From Massilia agrisoli (GTDB taxonomy: Bacteria > Pseudomonadota > Gammaproteobacteria > Burkholderiales > Burkholderiaceae_D), in NCBI RefSeq assembly GCF_020831365.1, contig NZ_JAJHPV010000013.1, positions 992,001 through 1,056,000 of the forward strand: 64,000 nucleotides of DNA, read 5' to 3'. Below the pieces are notes generated by a model. The model had not been told where the DNA came from. It saw nothing but the letters and a program-made list of their open reading frames with translations, and did no database searches. The position numbers and the translations under genes were made by a program. Shown here piece by piece: positions 53,466 through 62,405 of the stretch (position 1 is its first letter; every line of letters starts with the position of its first letter).

Positions 53466-54506
53466 CTAGTGCAGGAACCTGCCGTGCGAGCTGCCTTCGC
53501 GCGCCGCACCGGACGGGATGGCGCCGCGCTCGATCACGGCTTTCATGCGCGCCAGGTCTTCTTCCATGCGGCGCTCGGGATCGCTGCCGATCATGGCCGC
53601 AAGGCCATGGCCGATGGCGCCGGCAGGCGGCACGTAGGACATGCGCACCGTCACGCGGGTACCGCCGCGCGAGGGCTGGAACTCGACCGAGCCGGATTGC
53701 TCGATTTCCGCGCCCGGTTCGCTGCGCCAGGCCAGCCGGCGCGGGCGCGACTGTTCGGTCAGCACCGAGTTGAAGCGGAATTCGGTGCCGGCCGGGCCCC
53801 GCACCACCCAGTGCGAGCGGCGGTTGCCGAGGTCGCGCACTTCCACGACGTTGGACATGAAGTGCGGGAAGTTCTCGTAGTTGCTCCACAGCTCGTACAC
53901 CTTGTCGGGCGAGGCGTCGATGTGGATCGTGCGCGTGACGTCGACCATCCGGTGGCGTCCGCCGACAAGCTGGGCCAGCGGGCGGTTGCTGGCGCCCCGG
54001 GTCAGCAGCGTGAGGCCGGCCAAGCCGGCCAGGATCGCCATGGGAGAGCGCGAGGCCAGCGCATACAGGCCCAGCGCGCCGCCGCCCAGGACCGCGGCGC
54101 TGCGGGTGCTGGTCGACCAGGGGCCACGGGTGGCCTCCAGCAGCGGTTCGATCGCGTGGCTGGCCGCGTCGCTGGCGCGGTACATCGAATCGCGTAGCGC
54201 CGATTCGGCGGAGTGCAGGGCGTCGGCGGCGCGGTCGGCCATCTGGTGGCCGGTCTCGGCGGTACGCTGGGCCAGGTCCGATGCATAGCTGCGGCTGCTG
54301 TCGTAGCTCGGGCCTTCCCCGATGCTGCGCACCACGCGCTCGAAAGCGTCGCCGGTCTGCTTGCCCAGTTCGCGAAGTTTCTCGCCGGATTGTGCACGGC
54401 GCGGTGCGCCGCGGTCCGGGTCGAGCATGTACATCACCAATGCGCCCACGGCGGCGCTGCCCAGCCACTTGCCCCACTCGATGTTCTGGTCAGTCAGTTG
54501 CCTCAT
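53466..54506 (-). CDS. SRPBCC (cyclase/dehydrase) domain membrane protein
   Basis: A 346-residue protein. The N-terminal half has a short hydrophobic segment (about 15-30), a polar helical region and an Ala/Gly/Leu-rich membrane stretch (about 135-170). The C-terminal half (about 185-335) is a polyketide-cyclase-type SRPBCC domain: VTRTIHIDASPDKVYELWSNYENFPHFMSNV, then a WRSEPGAEIEQSG strand pair. Such domains bind hydrophobic ligands. It lies between the phosphoribosyltransferase and the erythromycin-esterase-like gene, 12 and 9 bp away. Role unknown. Confidence 0.87.
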   Translation of the reverse strand: MRQLTDQNIEWGKWLGSAAVGALVMYMLDPDRGAPRRAQSGEKLRELGKQTGDAFERVVRSIGEGPSYDSSRSYASDLAQRTAETGHQMADRAADALHSAESALRDSMYRASDAASHAIEPLLEATRGPWSTSTRSAAVLGGGALGLYALASRSPMAILAGLAGLTLLTRGASNRPLAQLVGGRHRMVDVTRTIHIDASPDKVYELWSNYENFPHFMSNVVEVRDLGNRRSHWVVRGPAGTEFRFNSVLTEQSRPRRLAWRSEPGAEIEQSGSVEFQPSRGGTRVTVRMSYVPPAGAIGHGLAAMIGSDPERRMEEDLARMKAVIERGAIPSGAAREGSSHGRFLH

Positions 54507-54518
54507 GCTGTTCTCCTG

Positions 54519-55211
54519 TTATGGGTTATTCATGGATGCCGGCGCAGCCGTGTCCGGGTGTTCTCGCCAGGCAAGAGCCAACAGGTCCTGGACCTCCTCG
54601 TCGCTGGTCTGGCCGAAGTCGCGGTACCACTGGCTGACTGCTGAGAAGAAAGGCGGCCTGCTCAGGCAGACCAGCTCATCCACTTCGCGTTCCAGGGCGT
54701 TGCAAGTGTCCGGCGCACCGACGGGTACGGCGACGACTACGCGTGCTGCACCAAGTTTATGCGCGATCTCGATTGCAGCGCGCATGGTTGAACCCGTGGC
54801 CAGGCCGTCGTCGACCAGCAGGGCAATGCGGCCGCGCAGTTGCAATGGTGCGCGCGCGCCCCGGTACTGGCGCTCGCGCCGCTCGATCTCCTTCAGTTCG
54901 CGCGCGCTGATGGCTGCTATCGCGGGAGCCGGCACGCCATACTCATCGACCACGTCTTCCTGCAGGACGCGCACGCCGCCCGCGCCGATTGCGCCGATGG
55001 CGAATTCCTCGTGCCCCGGCATGCCCAGCTTGCGGACGATCAGGATGTCGAGCGCCAGGCCGAGCTGGCGGGCCACCGCAAAGCCGACCGGCACCCCGCC
55101 GCGCGGCAGGGCCAGCACGATCGCGCGCGGATCATGCGCGTACACCGACAGGGCCTTGGCCAGCATCTTTCCCGCATGGGTACGATCCTTGAATTCGTAG
55201 GTGCTGTGCAT
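54519..55211 (-). CDS. phosphoribosyltransferase family protein
   Basis: A 230-residue protein. AIVLALPRGGVPVGF and ILIVRKLGMPGHEEFAIGA open a type I PRTase fold; LLVDDGLATGSTM is the PRPP-binding loop. Substrate cannot be told. Such proteins are often encoded with Hsp20, Usp and erythromycin-esterase-like genes in stress clusters. ATG 55211 has GGGGAA in front and avoids 27 atypical residues of a longer frame. First gene of the 55211-52113 operon, 97 bp after the Hsp20 gene on the same strand. Confidence 0.88.
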   Translation of the reverse strand: MHSTYEFKDRTHAGKMLAKALSVYAHDPRAIVLALPRGGVPVGFAVARQLGLALDILIVRKLGMPGHEEFAIGAIGAGGVRVLQEDVVDEYGVPAPAIAAISARELKEIERRERQYRGARAPLQLRGRIALLVDDGLATGSTMRAAIEIAHKLGAARVVVAVPVGAPDTCNALEREVDELVCLSRPPFFSAVSQWYRDFGQTSDEEVQDLLALAWREHPDTAAPASMNNP

Positions 55212-55308
55212 CGCATTCCCCCTGCGGGCGGCGCAGCTGCCGCCCGCAAAGACGCCACGGCACTGCGCAAGCAGGAGGTCCTGCCTGCGCATGCGCCGCG
55301 GTCGCCGT

Positions 55309-55785
55309 TTACTGCACCGTCAGCCGGGTAGCGGCCCCGGCCTGCTTCTTCGGCAGGGACAGGGTGAGCATGCCGTTTTCCAGGTGGGCCTGGGCGGCTG
55401 CCTCGTCGACGTCGGTGGGCAGGCTGAAGGAACGCATGTACCTGCGCGCGCTATGCTCGGAATAGACGACGTTCTCGCCCTCGCGTTGTTCGGTGTCGCG
55501 CTTGCTTTCCGCTTCGATGGTGACGCGCTGGTTTTCAACGGATACCTTGACGTCCTCTTTTTTCACGCCGGGCATTTCAGCTTCGATCTCGAAGGACTTT
55601 TCGGTTTCGCGCACGTTGATGCGCGGGGTGGCAACGCCTTCGCCCGCCCACTGGGACAGTTGCTGCCCCGTTGTGAACGGCGCGAACATGTCTTCTACCA
55701 TGCTCTCGACCATGCGGCCAAACGGGTCGTCGAGCGCGCGCGGGCGATAGGTTGCCAATGATGATGGACGACGGATGAGGTTCAT
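55309..55785 (-). CDS. Hsp20/alpha-crystallin small heat-shock protein
   Basis: A 158-residue chaperone. The alpha-crystallin domain spans about 50-150: RINVRETEKSFEIEAEMPGVKKEDVKV, then RRYMRSFSLPTDVDEAAAQAHLENGMLTLSLPK, with the conserved A-x-x-x-NGVL-like segment as LENGML. It should form oligomers holding unfolded proteins. It faces the HdeD-like gene across a 221-bp divergent region with TTGACC half-sites, and may be the promoter-proximal member of the stress operon that follows. Confidence 0.94.
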   Translation of the reverse strand: MNLIRRPSSLATYRPRALDDPFGRMVESMVEDMFAPFTTGQQLSQWAGEGVATPRINVRETEKSFEIEAEMPGVKKEDVKVSVENQRVTIEAESKRDTEQREGENVVYSEHSARRYMRSFSLPTDVDEAAAQAHLENGMLTLSLPKKQAGAATRLTVQ

Positions 55786-55923
55786 TGTTCAACTCCCGGG
55801 TAACTAGTCAGTTGATGAAAATGCGTGGGCAAGGAAGTCCACGCTCCTACTCAATTTATAGGCCGCGCGCGGCAAAATTCAAGCGAACCGGGCCGCTTTA
55901 AATCGCCAGCATCGGCAGGGCCT

Positions 55924-55981
55924 TTGACCGGGAGCAGGGAAGGCCGGATTGACCGGGTCAAGCGCGGGCTGGCGCGGTCAA
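55924..55981. promoter_or_regulatory. cluster of TTGACC/GGTCAA half-sites
   Basis: Four copies of one hexamer lie in the divergent region: TTGACC at 55924 and 55949, its complement GGTCAA at 55956 and 55976. The two middle copies form a 13-bp near-operator (TTGACC-G-GGTCAA). The set lies 26 bp upstream of the HdeD-like gene and about 140 bp upstream of the Hsp20 gene. Likely a regulator-binding region; the regulator is unknown. Confidence 0.4.
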
Positions 55982-56006
55982 AACCCATCATTTGAAGGAG
56001 GACCCA

Positions 56007-56579
56007 ATGAACGAGACCCTGATGCGCTCGTGGTGGATGCTGGCCCTGCGCGGCGTGATCGCGATTGCCTTCGGCGTGCTCGCGATCCTGTTTCCGGTGG
56101 TGACGCTGGGCTGGCTGGTCGCCCTGTTTACCGCCTTCGCGCTGCTGTCGGGCGCGATCTGGATCTTTGGCGCGGCGCGCAACCGGAAAACGGATGAGCA
56201 GTGGTGGGTGCTGCTCCTGCTTGGCCTCGTCAGCGTCGGGGCCGGTACAGTCGCGGCCCTGCATCCGGCGCTGACGCTGCTGGTGCTGATCCTGCTGATC
56301 GGCGCGAATGCTTTGGTGACTGGCGTGCTCGATATTGTCGTCGCGGTGCGCATGCGCAAGCAGATCGAGGGCGAGTGGCTGCTGATTGCCAGCGGCGTAG
56401 CGTCGATTGTGTTCGGGGTGATCGTGTTCCTGTTCCCGGTCGGCATCGGCGGGTTGGCCATCGTGTGGATGATCAGCCTGTATGCGCTTGTCACCGGCAC
56501 GCTGATGCTTGCGCTGGCGTGGCGCGTGCGCGCGTGGGCGCGGCTCGGGGAAGGGGGCGGCAGGCCTGCGGCGGTGTAG
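56007..56579 (+). CDS. HdeD/DUF308-like membrane protein
   Basis: A 190-residue inner-membrane protein with six helices in three pairs (WWMLALRGVIAIAFGVLAILFP repeats as WLLIASGVASIVFGVIVFLFP), the repeat pattern of HdeD. E. coli HdeD is linked to acid resistance. AAGGAGG lies just upstream of ATG 56007. It is divergent from the Hsp20 gene and convergent with lon; transcripts from here run into the tandem repeat, which has several terminators in this direction. Confidence 0.9.
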   Translation: MNETLMRSWWMLALRGVIAIAFGVLAILFPVVTLGWLVALFTAFALLSGAIWIFGAARNRKTDEQWWVLLLLGLVSVGAGTVAALHPALTLLVLILLIGANALVTGVLDIVVAVRMRKQIEGEWLLIASGVASIVFGVIVFLFPVGIGGLAIVWMISLYALVTGTLMLALAWRVRAWARLGEGGGRPAAV

Positions 56580-56639
56580 CTTGCTGCCGCTGGTAGCTGT
56601 GCGCTGGGGGCGATGCCACCGTGAAGACGTCATCACCAC

Positions 56640-57379
56640 CACCGTCGAGCCCGCGAAGGCGGGCACCCATGCGTGCGACGACCAACCGGGCAGCGGCTGG
56701 GGCCGCTAAGCTGACGGGGAATAGATTCCCGCTTTCGCGGGAACGACAAGGCGCACTTTAACGGGACATCGCCTTTTTTATTCCACTGCCGCGGCCGCAA
56801 TCGGTATGCCGATCGCTTAAGATCATCACCGTCGTGCCCGCGAAGGCGGGCACCCATGCGTGCGACGACCGACCGGGCAGCGGCTGGGGCCGCTAAGCTG
56901 ACGGGGAATAGATTCCCGCTTTCGCGGGAACGACAAGGCGCACTTTAACGGGACATCGCCTTTTTTATTCCACTGCCGCGGCTGCAATCGGTATGCCGAT
57001 CGCTTAAGATCACCACCGTCGTGCCCGCGAAGGCGGGCACCCATGCGTGCGACGACCAACCGGGCAGCGGCTGGGGCCGCTAAGCTGACGGGGAATAGAT
57101 TCCCGCTTTCGCGGGAACGACAAGGCGCACTTTAACGGGACATCGCCTTTTTTATTCCACTGCCGCGGCTGCAATCGGTATGCCGATCGCTTAAGATCAT
57201 CACCGTCGTGCCCGCGAAGGCGGGCACCCATGCGTGCGACGACCAACCGGGCAGCGGCTGGGGCCGCTAAGCTGACGGGGAATAGATTCCCGCTTTCGCG
57301 GGAACGACAAGGCGCACTTTAACGGGACATCGCCTTTTTTATTCCGCTGCCGCGGCCGCAATCGGTATGCCGATCGCTT
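56640..57379. repeat. four-copy 187-bp tandem array containing the lon 3' end
   Basis: Four near-identical units, with equivalent points at 56650, 56837, 57024 and 57211 (period exactly 187 bp). Each unit holds two palindromes (CCCGCGAAGGCGGG and TTCCCGCTTTCGCGGGAA), a GGCCGC-rich segment, a terminator hairpin and about 40 bp of the lon 3' coding end with stop codon. The fourth unit contains the real lon end; the other three carry a copy with single changes (final codons read AVE for AAE). No coding function seen in the array. Confidence 0.93.
56748..57340 (+). terminator. four repeated intrinsic terminators
   Basis: The hairpin AAGGCG ... CGCCTT with a 16-nt loop followed by a T-run occurs once per repeat unit (about 56748-56779, 56935-56966, 57122-57153, 57309-57340). 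The T-run lies on the + strand, so it would end transcripts from the HdeD-like gene. On the other strand the same stem follows the lon stop codon but has no T-run after it. Confidence 0.65.
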
Positions 57380-59765
57380 CCGCAACCGCGTCGTCCACCG
57401 TTTCAAGCCAGACGAAGCGCAGCCGTGCCCGCGCGTCTTCCGGGATCTCGTCCAGCTCCTTCTGGTTGCGCGCCGGTAGCATGACCGTGCTGATGCCTGC
57501 CCGGACCGCGGCCAGCACCTTTTCCTTGATGCCGCCCACTGGCAGGACCAGCCCGCGCAGGCTGATTTCGCCCGTCATGGCGCGGTCGCTGCGCACCGGC
57601 GTGCCGCGCGCCAGCGAGGCCAGCGCGACGTACATGGCCACGCCCGCGCTGGGGCCGTCCTTGGGTATGGCGCCGGCAGGCACGTGCACGTGCACGTCGC
57701 TGCGGCGGAACAGGTCGCTGGCAATGCCCAGCGCGGCGCTGTGCGCCTTGATCAGCGTGAGCGCCGCCTGCGCGCTTTCTTTCATGACCTCGCCCAGCTG
57801 CCCGGTCAGGATCAGCCTGCCTGTGCCGGGCACCCGGCTCGCTTCGACAAACAGGATGTCGCCCCCAACCGCTGTCCACGCCAGGCCGGTCGCGACGCCA
57901 GGAAGGCTGGTGCGCATGGCCAGTTCGCTTTCGAACTTGCGCGGGCCGAGGATCGCCGCAAGGTCGGCGGCGCCGATCTCGATGCGCGCCGTGTCGCCTT
58001 CGGCGATGCGCATCGCGGCATGGCGGAAGGTGCTGCCGATTTCGCGTTCGAGGTTGCGCACGCCGGCTTCGCGGGTATAGCCGTCGATGATGGCGCCGAT
58101 GGCGTCAGCGCTGATGCCCACTTGTTCGCCGCGCAGCCCGTTTGCTTCGAGCTGGCGCGGCACCAGGTAGCGCTGGGCAATCTGGGCTTTTTCTTCGTTG
58201 GTATAGCCGGGCAGCGAGATGACTTCCATGCGGTCGCGCAAGGGGCCGGGAATGGCGTCGGGCATGTTCGCGGTGCAGATGAACAGCACGGTCGACAGGT
58301 CGAACGGGACCGCAAGATAGTTGTCGCGGAAGGTACTGTTCTGTTCGGGGTCGAGCACTTCCAGCATCGCCGCCGCCGGGTCGCCATGGAAGCCTGTGCC
58401 CAGCTTGTCCACTTCGTCGAGCATCATCACGCAATTGCGCGCGCCGGCCTTGCGGATGCCCTGGATGATATTGCCGGGCAGGGCGCCGACGTAGGTGCGG
58501 CGGTGGCCGCGGATTTCCGCTTCGTCGTGGGTGCCGCCCAGGCTGACCCGCACGAACTTGCGTCCGGTGGCGCGGGCGATGCTCTGGCCGAGCGAGGTCT
58601 TGCCCACGCCGGGCGGGCCGACGAAGCACAGGATCGGGCTTTTGCCGTGCGGGTTGAGCTTGCGCACGGCAAGGTATTCGAGGATGCGCCGCTTGACTTT
58701 GTCGAGGCCGAAATGGTCCTCGTCCAGGATGCGGCGCGCTTCGCCGATCTGGATGTCCCCGGTGTCCTGCACGGTCCACGGCAGTTCGGCCAGCCATTCG
58801 AGATAGGTGCGCAGCATCGAATATTCCATCGACGCGTCCGCCATTTTTTCAAGCCGGCGCAGCTCCTTGCGCACATGGGTGTCGATGTCGGGCGGCAGCC
58901 TGGCCTTTGCAAGCGCTTCCTTCAGTTCGTCGAGGTCGCCCCGGCCTTCGGTGCTGTCGCCCAGCGCGTCCTGGATGGTCTTGAGCTGTTCGCGCAGCAG
59001 GAATTCGCGCTGGCGCTCGTCCATCCTTTCCTTGGTTTGCTGGTCGATCTGCTGCGACAGGCGCAGGATTTCAATCCGGTGCACCAGCATGCCGAGCACC
59101 TTTTCAAGCCGGCGCGCCAGGTCGATGGTTTCCAGCACCTGCTGCTTTTCTTCCGGCGGGATATCCATCAGCCCGGCGATAAAGTCGGCGAAGGCGGTCG
59201 CCGAGCTCATGCCCTGGACCGAGCGCGCGAGTTCGGCCGGCACCTGCGGCAGCAGGCCCAGGATTTCGTCGGCGCGCTGCTTCAGCTGGACCAGCATGGC
59301 CTGGATTTCCGGCCGGGACTCATCGGCCTCGGGCAGCAGCTGCACGCGCGCGGCATAGAAGGGGTAGCCGTCGAGAAATTCGATGACCCGGAAGCGCTGC
59401 TGGCCCTGGCATACGATGTGGTGGCTGTTTTCCTGCGCGGTGACATAGCGCACGATGCTGGCGACCGTGCCGATTCCATACAGCTGGTCCGGGCGCGGCG
59501 CATCGCTGGCGGCCTCGCGCTGCAGCAGCACGCCGACCGGGCGCTCGCTGCGCGCGGCTTCCTGCGCCGCCGCAATCGACCGCTGGCGCCCGATGCTGAT
59601 GGGGGCAACCAGGCCGGGAAACAGCACCATGTTACGCACCGGAATAAGGATCAGGCCATCGGGTGGCAGCTGGATGCGGCCAGCCGCTTCGCCTGGCGCC
59701 GCGCCCGGCGCAGGCTCGCCTGCGGCCTCGCCGGATGGCAGCACTTGTTCGAGGCCGGTGCTCAT
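57339..59765 (-). CDS. lon: ATP-dependent protease Lon (LonA type, accessory copy likely)
   Basis: An 808-residue AAA+ protease. A Pro/Ala-rich N-terminal extension (about 1-30) precedes the Lon substrate domain (LILIPVRNMVLFPG), a coiled coil, the ATPase (Walker A GPPGVGKTSLG; Walker B MMLDEVDK) and the protease domain with catalytic Ser in PKDGPSAGV and Lys in GGIKEKVLAA. The usual lon lies beside clpX; this one follows an Hsp20 gene with an ATGA overlap (59762-59765), so it is probably a stress-specific second copy. Its 3' end has been tandemly amplified. Confidence 0.94.
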   Translation of the reverse strand: MSTGLEQVLPSGEAAGEPAPGAAPGEAAGRIQLPPDGLILIPVRNMVLFPGLVAPISIGRQRSIAAAQEAARSERPVGVLLQREAASDAPRPDQLYGIGTVASIVRYVTAQENSHHIVCQGQQRFRVIEFLDGYPFYAARVQLLPEADESRPEIQAMLVQLKQRADEILGLLPQVPAELARSVQGMSSATAFADFIAGLMDIPPEEKQQVLETIDLARRLEKVLGMLVHRIEILRLSQQIDQQTKERMDERQREFLLREQLKTIQDALGDSTEGRGDLDELKEALAKARLPPDIDTHVRKELRRLEKMADASMEYSMLRTYLEWLAELPWTVQDTGDIQIGEARRILDEDHFGLDKVKRRILEYLAVRKLNPHGKSPILCFVGPPGVGKTSLGQSIARATGRKFVRVSLGGTHDEAEIRGHRRTYVGALPGNIIQGIRKAGARNCVMMLDEVDKLGTGFHGDPAAAMLEVLDPEQNSTFRDNYLAVPFDLSTVLFICTANMPDAIPGPLRDRMEVISLPGYTNEEKAQIAQRYLVPRQLEANGLRGEQVGISADAIGAIIDGYTREAGVRNLEREIGSTFRHAAMRIAEGDTARIEIGAADLAAILGPRKFESELAMRTSLPGVATGLAWTAVGGDILFVEASRVPGTGRLILTGQLGEVMKESAQAALTLIKAHSAALGIASDLFRRSDVHVHVPAGAIPKDGPSAGVAMYVALASLARGTPVRSDRAMTGEISLRGLVLPVGGIKEKVLAAVRAGISTVMLPARNQKELDEIPEDARARLRFVWLETVDDAVAEAIGIPIAAAAAE

Positions 59766-60178
59766 GCGGGTTCCCCGGTTTTGTCCAGCACCAGGGTCAG
59801 GCAGCCGTCGGCAAGCGAACGCGCGTGCACGCGCAGACCGGGCGCAGGCAGTTCAATGCGGCGCTCGAACCGTCCGTAAGGTATTTCCACGCTGCGGATG
59901 TGCGCGCCCTGGCCGATATCGGGCATGGCGCGCTGGCCGCGCACGGTCAGCACGGCGCCGTCGAGCACAATCGACAGCTGCGCGGCGCCCACGCCAGGCA
60001 GCGCGGCAAAAACGACGAATTGCTGCGCGGTTTCGAAAATGTCGACCGGCGGCTCCCACACGGGCCCGCCCGGGCACTGCGCGCCCAGCTGGAAGAACTG
60101 GCGCTGCATGCGGTCGGCGCGCTCGAGCACGTCGAGCGCTTCGCTCCACATCCACACGGTAGGGTCGCGTAGCTTCAT
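59762..60178 (-). CDS. Hsp20-like protein coupled to lon
   Basis: A 138-residue alpha-crystallin-domain protein, shorter and less conserved than the one at 55309. PPVDIFETAQQFVVFAALPGVGAAQLSIVLDGAVLTVRGQR and RRIELPAPGLRVHARSLADGCLTLVLDK give the family strands; the C-terminal I-x-I/V motif is missing. Its stop overlaps the lon start, so chaperone and protease are co-translated. A palindrome GGTTGG-A-CCAACC lies at 60205-60217, just upstream of ATG 60178, as a possible operator. Confidence 0.88.
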   Translation of the reverse strand: MKLRDPTVWMWSEALDVLERADRMQRQFFQLGAQCPGGPVWEPPVDIFETAQQFVVFAALPGVGAAQLSIVLDGAVLTVRGQRAMPDIGQGAHIRSVEIPYGRFERRIELPAPGLRVHARSLADGCLTLVLDKTGEPA

Positions 60179-60283
60179 AGCCGGGTCCAGTCGCTGTGCT
60201 GACTGGTTGGACCAACCGGCCGGGGGTTTGTTCAGTTTTGCGGCTGCTTGAACTGCGGGTCCGCCGGTTGAGGCGCCGCCCGC

Positions 60284-61123
60284 CTATCCGAGGTTTGCGC
60301 TATGGAAGTTCATGTGGTCTTCCATGAAGGTGGAGATGAAGTAGTAGCCGTGGTCGTAGCCGGCATGGCGGCGCAGCTCCAGCGCCTGGCCGGCATGGCG
60401 GCAAGCCGCTTCAAAGGCTTCCGGGTAGAGCTGGTCGCCAAGGAACTTGTCGGCCAGCCCCTGGTCGACCAGGATGCCGTTGGGGAAGGGCGCGCTCGCT
60501 TGCGCCATCAGTTCGCTGGCGTCGTAGGCGCGCCAGGTGGACTCGTCCGCACCGAGGTAGCCGCTGAACGCTTTCTGGCCCCACGGGCAGCGCGAGGGGG
60601 CGGCGATCGGCGCGAATGCCGACACCGAACGGAACAGTTCCGGATTGCGCAGGGCCAGCACCAGTGCCCCGTGGCCACCCATCGAGTGCCCGAAAATGCC
60701 GATCCGCGCCGCGTCCAGCGGCAGCTCGGCCACCAGCAGAGCGCGCAGTTCGAGAATGTAACTGTACATGCGGTAGTTGCCGCGCCATGGCTCCTGGGTG
60801 GCATCGACATAAAACCCCGCGCCGGCGCCGAAGTCCCAGGCGTCCGATTCGCCGGCAATGCCGGCGCCGCGCGGACTCGTGTCAGGCGCGACCAGGATCA
60901 TCCCTTCGCGCGCAGCAACACGCTGGGCGCCGCCCTTGGTCATGAAGGTTTCTTCGTTACAGGTCAGGCCAGCCAGGTAGAACAAGGCGGGACATTTGCC
61001 GTCCGCCGCCCCCGCTGGAAGGAAGACCGAAAAGCGCATTGGCAAGCCGGTGGACTGCGATTGGTGGCGGTAAAAGCGTTGCGAGCCGCCGAAGCAGGCG
61101 TGTTCACTGATGAGTTCGAGCAT
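60284..61123 (-). CDS. fghA: S-formylglutathione hydrolase
   Basis: A 279-residue esterase-D-family enzyme hydrolysing S-formylglutathione to formate and glutathione in formaldehyde detoxification. Seen: FYLAGLTCNEETFMTKGGAQRVA, SPRGAGIAGESDAWDFGAGAGFYVDAT, catalytic Ser in GHSMGGHGAL, and His in HAGYDHGYYFISTF. Length is as usual. ATG 61123 gives the normal MLELISEHACFGG start. The glutathione-dependent formaldehyde dehydrogenase gene that often precedes it is not in the window. Confidence 0.94.
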   Translation of the reverse strand: MLELISEHACFGGSQRFYRHQSQSTGLPMRFSVFLPAGAADGKCPALFYLAGLTCNEETFMTKGGAQRVAAREGMILVAPDTSPRGAGIAGESDAWDFGAGAGFYVDATQEPWRGNYRMYSYILELRALLVAELPLDAARIGIFGHSMGGHGALVLALRNPELFRSVSAFAPIAAPSRCPWGQKAFSGYLGADESTWRAYDASELMAQASAPFPNGILVDQGLADKFLGDQLYPEAFEAACRHAGQALELRRHAGYDHGYYFISTFMEDHMNFHSANLG

Positions 61124-61190
61124 GGAATTACCTGGTGATGGACTGGCGCCAGTATGCCTGCACCGGCCGTAAGTTGCCAACGCACTAAGT

Positions 61191-61748
61191 TCATTGTATG
61201 CCGGCGAGGCGCTGGTCCACCGTGGCGCGGACCGAATCGAAGTCGTCGGGCGTGCGGGCAAGCTCGCCCGCCAGCAGCGTGTAGATGGCGCGGATCTCCA
61301 AGTCGAGTGGCGAGTGCTCGCCGGGAAGCCGCGCTACGTCCGGGATCTGCCCGGCGAGGGCATGCTCGACCGGCCTGGCCTGGCTCACCCAGCTGCCGAT
61401 GCAAACGCCCGCGTACAACAGCTTGGCCTGGTTAGCCGTGCAGCCGCCGGCAAGGCAGGCTTCATAAAACATGGCATCGGCGTCGATGCGCCGGTTGCGC
61501 GGGTCGAGGATGGCGGCGTCGTGCAGGATCGCGGCGCGCCGGTAGTTGCCCGTATAAGGGCTGCCGACCGAGGACCACAGGGTGCGCGGGATGGTGGCGC
61601 CGTCCACCTCCATGCCCGCCGGCACGTCCCAGCGGCGCCCTTTGGCATCGGTGAACGAGAAGGTGTCGACCAGGCGCATCGCGCGGTCCGGACCTTCGCC
61701 CGACAGCCATTCAGTGCGCGGATTGCCCGAGAATTGGCCCGTGCTCAT
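61191..61748 (-). CDS. DUF1353 domain protein
   Basis: A 185-residue soluble protein. WDVPAGMEVDGATIPRTLWSSVGSPYTGNYRRAAILHDAAI is the DUF1353 signature (V-DGASIPR and HD segments), a family found in phages and bacteria. RIDADAMFYEACLAGG follows as in relatives. Molecular function is unknown. Single gene, ATG 61748, 67 bp before fghA on the same strand. Confidence 0.88.
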   Translation of the reverse strand: MSTGQFSGNPRTEWLSGEGPDRAMRLVDTFSFTDAKGRRWDVPAGMEVDGATIPRTLWSSVGSPYTGNYRRAAILHDAAILDPRNRRIDADAMFYEACLAGGCTANQAKLLYAGVCIGSWVSQARPVEHALAGQIPDVARLPGEHSPLDLEIRAIYTLLAGELARTPDDFDSVRATVDQRLAGIQ

Positions 61749-61823
61749 GATTGCCTCCCAGAAGTAGTGATGCCAGATGCTAGGCTAGCCGCATTGCGGC
61801 GCAGGCATGCCGAAGCAGGTCAA

Positions 61824-62405
61824 TCAGACGAGTTGTAGCCAGCCAAGCACGGCGCCGGCGGCCAGGAACCACAGCAGGTGCAGCCGGGTGCGCCAGATCA
61901 GCAGGCCGCTGGCAATGGCGAGCAGCCACAGCGGCCAGTTGTCGCGCGCGGCCTGGGGCGCGCTGCCAAGGATCCAGCTGGTCGACAGCAGCAGCGCCAC
62001 CACTACCGGCGCCATGCCCATCTTGAACGCCCGTACCGCGCGCAGTTCGCGGTTCTGGTGGCCCCAGCGCGCCGCGACATAGGTCAGCACCGTGGACGGC
62101 AGCAGGATGCCCAGCATGGTCACCGCGACGCCGAGCACGGCCGCTGTCGTGCTGCCCGCATTCATGCCCACGTTCCAGCCCATCAGCGCAACGAACAGCA
62201 CGTTCGGCCCCGGCGCGGCCTGGGCGATGGCGATCGAATGGTTGAATTGCTGCTGGGTGAGCCAGTGGTGCTGTTCCACCAGGTAGCGGTGCATCTCCGG
62301 CGTGGTCGAGATCGCGCCGCCGAACGACATCAGCGACAGCATCAGGTAATGGCCGAACAGGCTGGCCCAGTCGCTCCATCCAAGCACGATGGCGGGCGCG
62401 CTCAT
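61824..62405 (-). CDS. chromate transporter, half-size subunit 2
   Basis: A 193-residue membrane protein with about six helices. SLMSFGGAISTTPEMHRYLVEQHHWLTQQQF and IAQAAPGPNVLFVALMGW carry the CHR-family signatures (FGG-x-M and PGP). Half-size CHR proteins work as heterologous pairs, and the partner gene overlaps just upstream (ATGA, 62402-62405). They export chromate; related pairs may carry other anions. Confidence 0.92.
   Translation of the reverse strand: MSAPAIVLGWSDWASLFGHYLMLSLMSFGGAISTTPEMHRYLVEQHHWLTQQQFNHSIAIAQAAPGPNVLFVALMGWNVGMNAGSTTAAVLGVAVTMLGILLPSTVLTYVAARWGHQNRELRAVRAFKMGMAPVVVALLLSTSWILGSAPQAARDNWPLWLLAIASGLLIWRTRLHLLWFLAAGAVLGWLQLV

Noticed and set aside
55949-55961. TTGACCGGGTCAA considered as an FNR box
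   Set aside because: The two halves are separated by 3 bp, not the 4 bp FNR needs, and the inner base is C instead of T; kept only as a generic half-site cluster.
55851-56666. 271-codon minus-strand frame opposite the HdeD-like gene
   Set aside because: Gln/His/Arg-rich antisense of a clear six-helix membrane protein gene that has a strong ribosome-binding site.
56640-57379. The repeat array considered as a CRISPR
   Set aside because: Units are 187 bp, nearly identical throughout and include coding sequence of lon; there are no short repeats with unique spacers and no cas genes.
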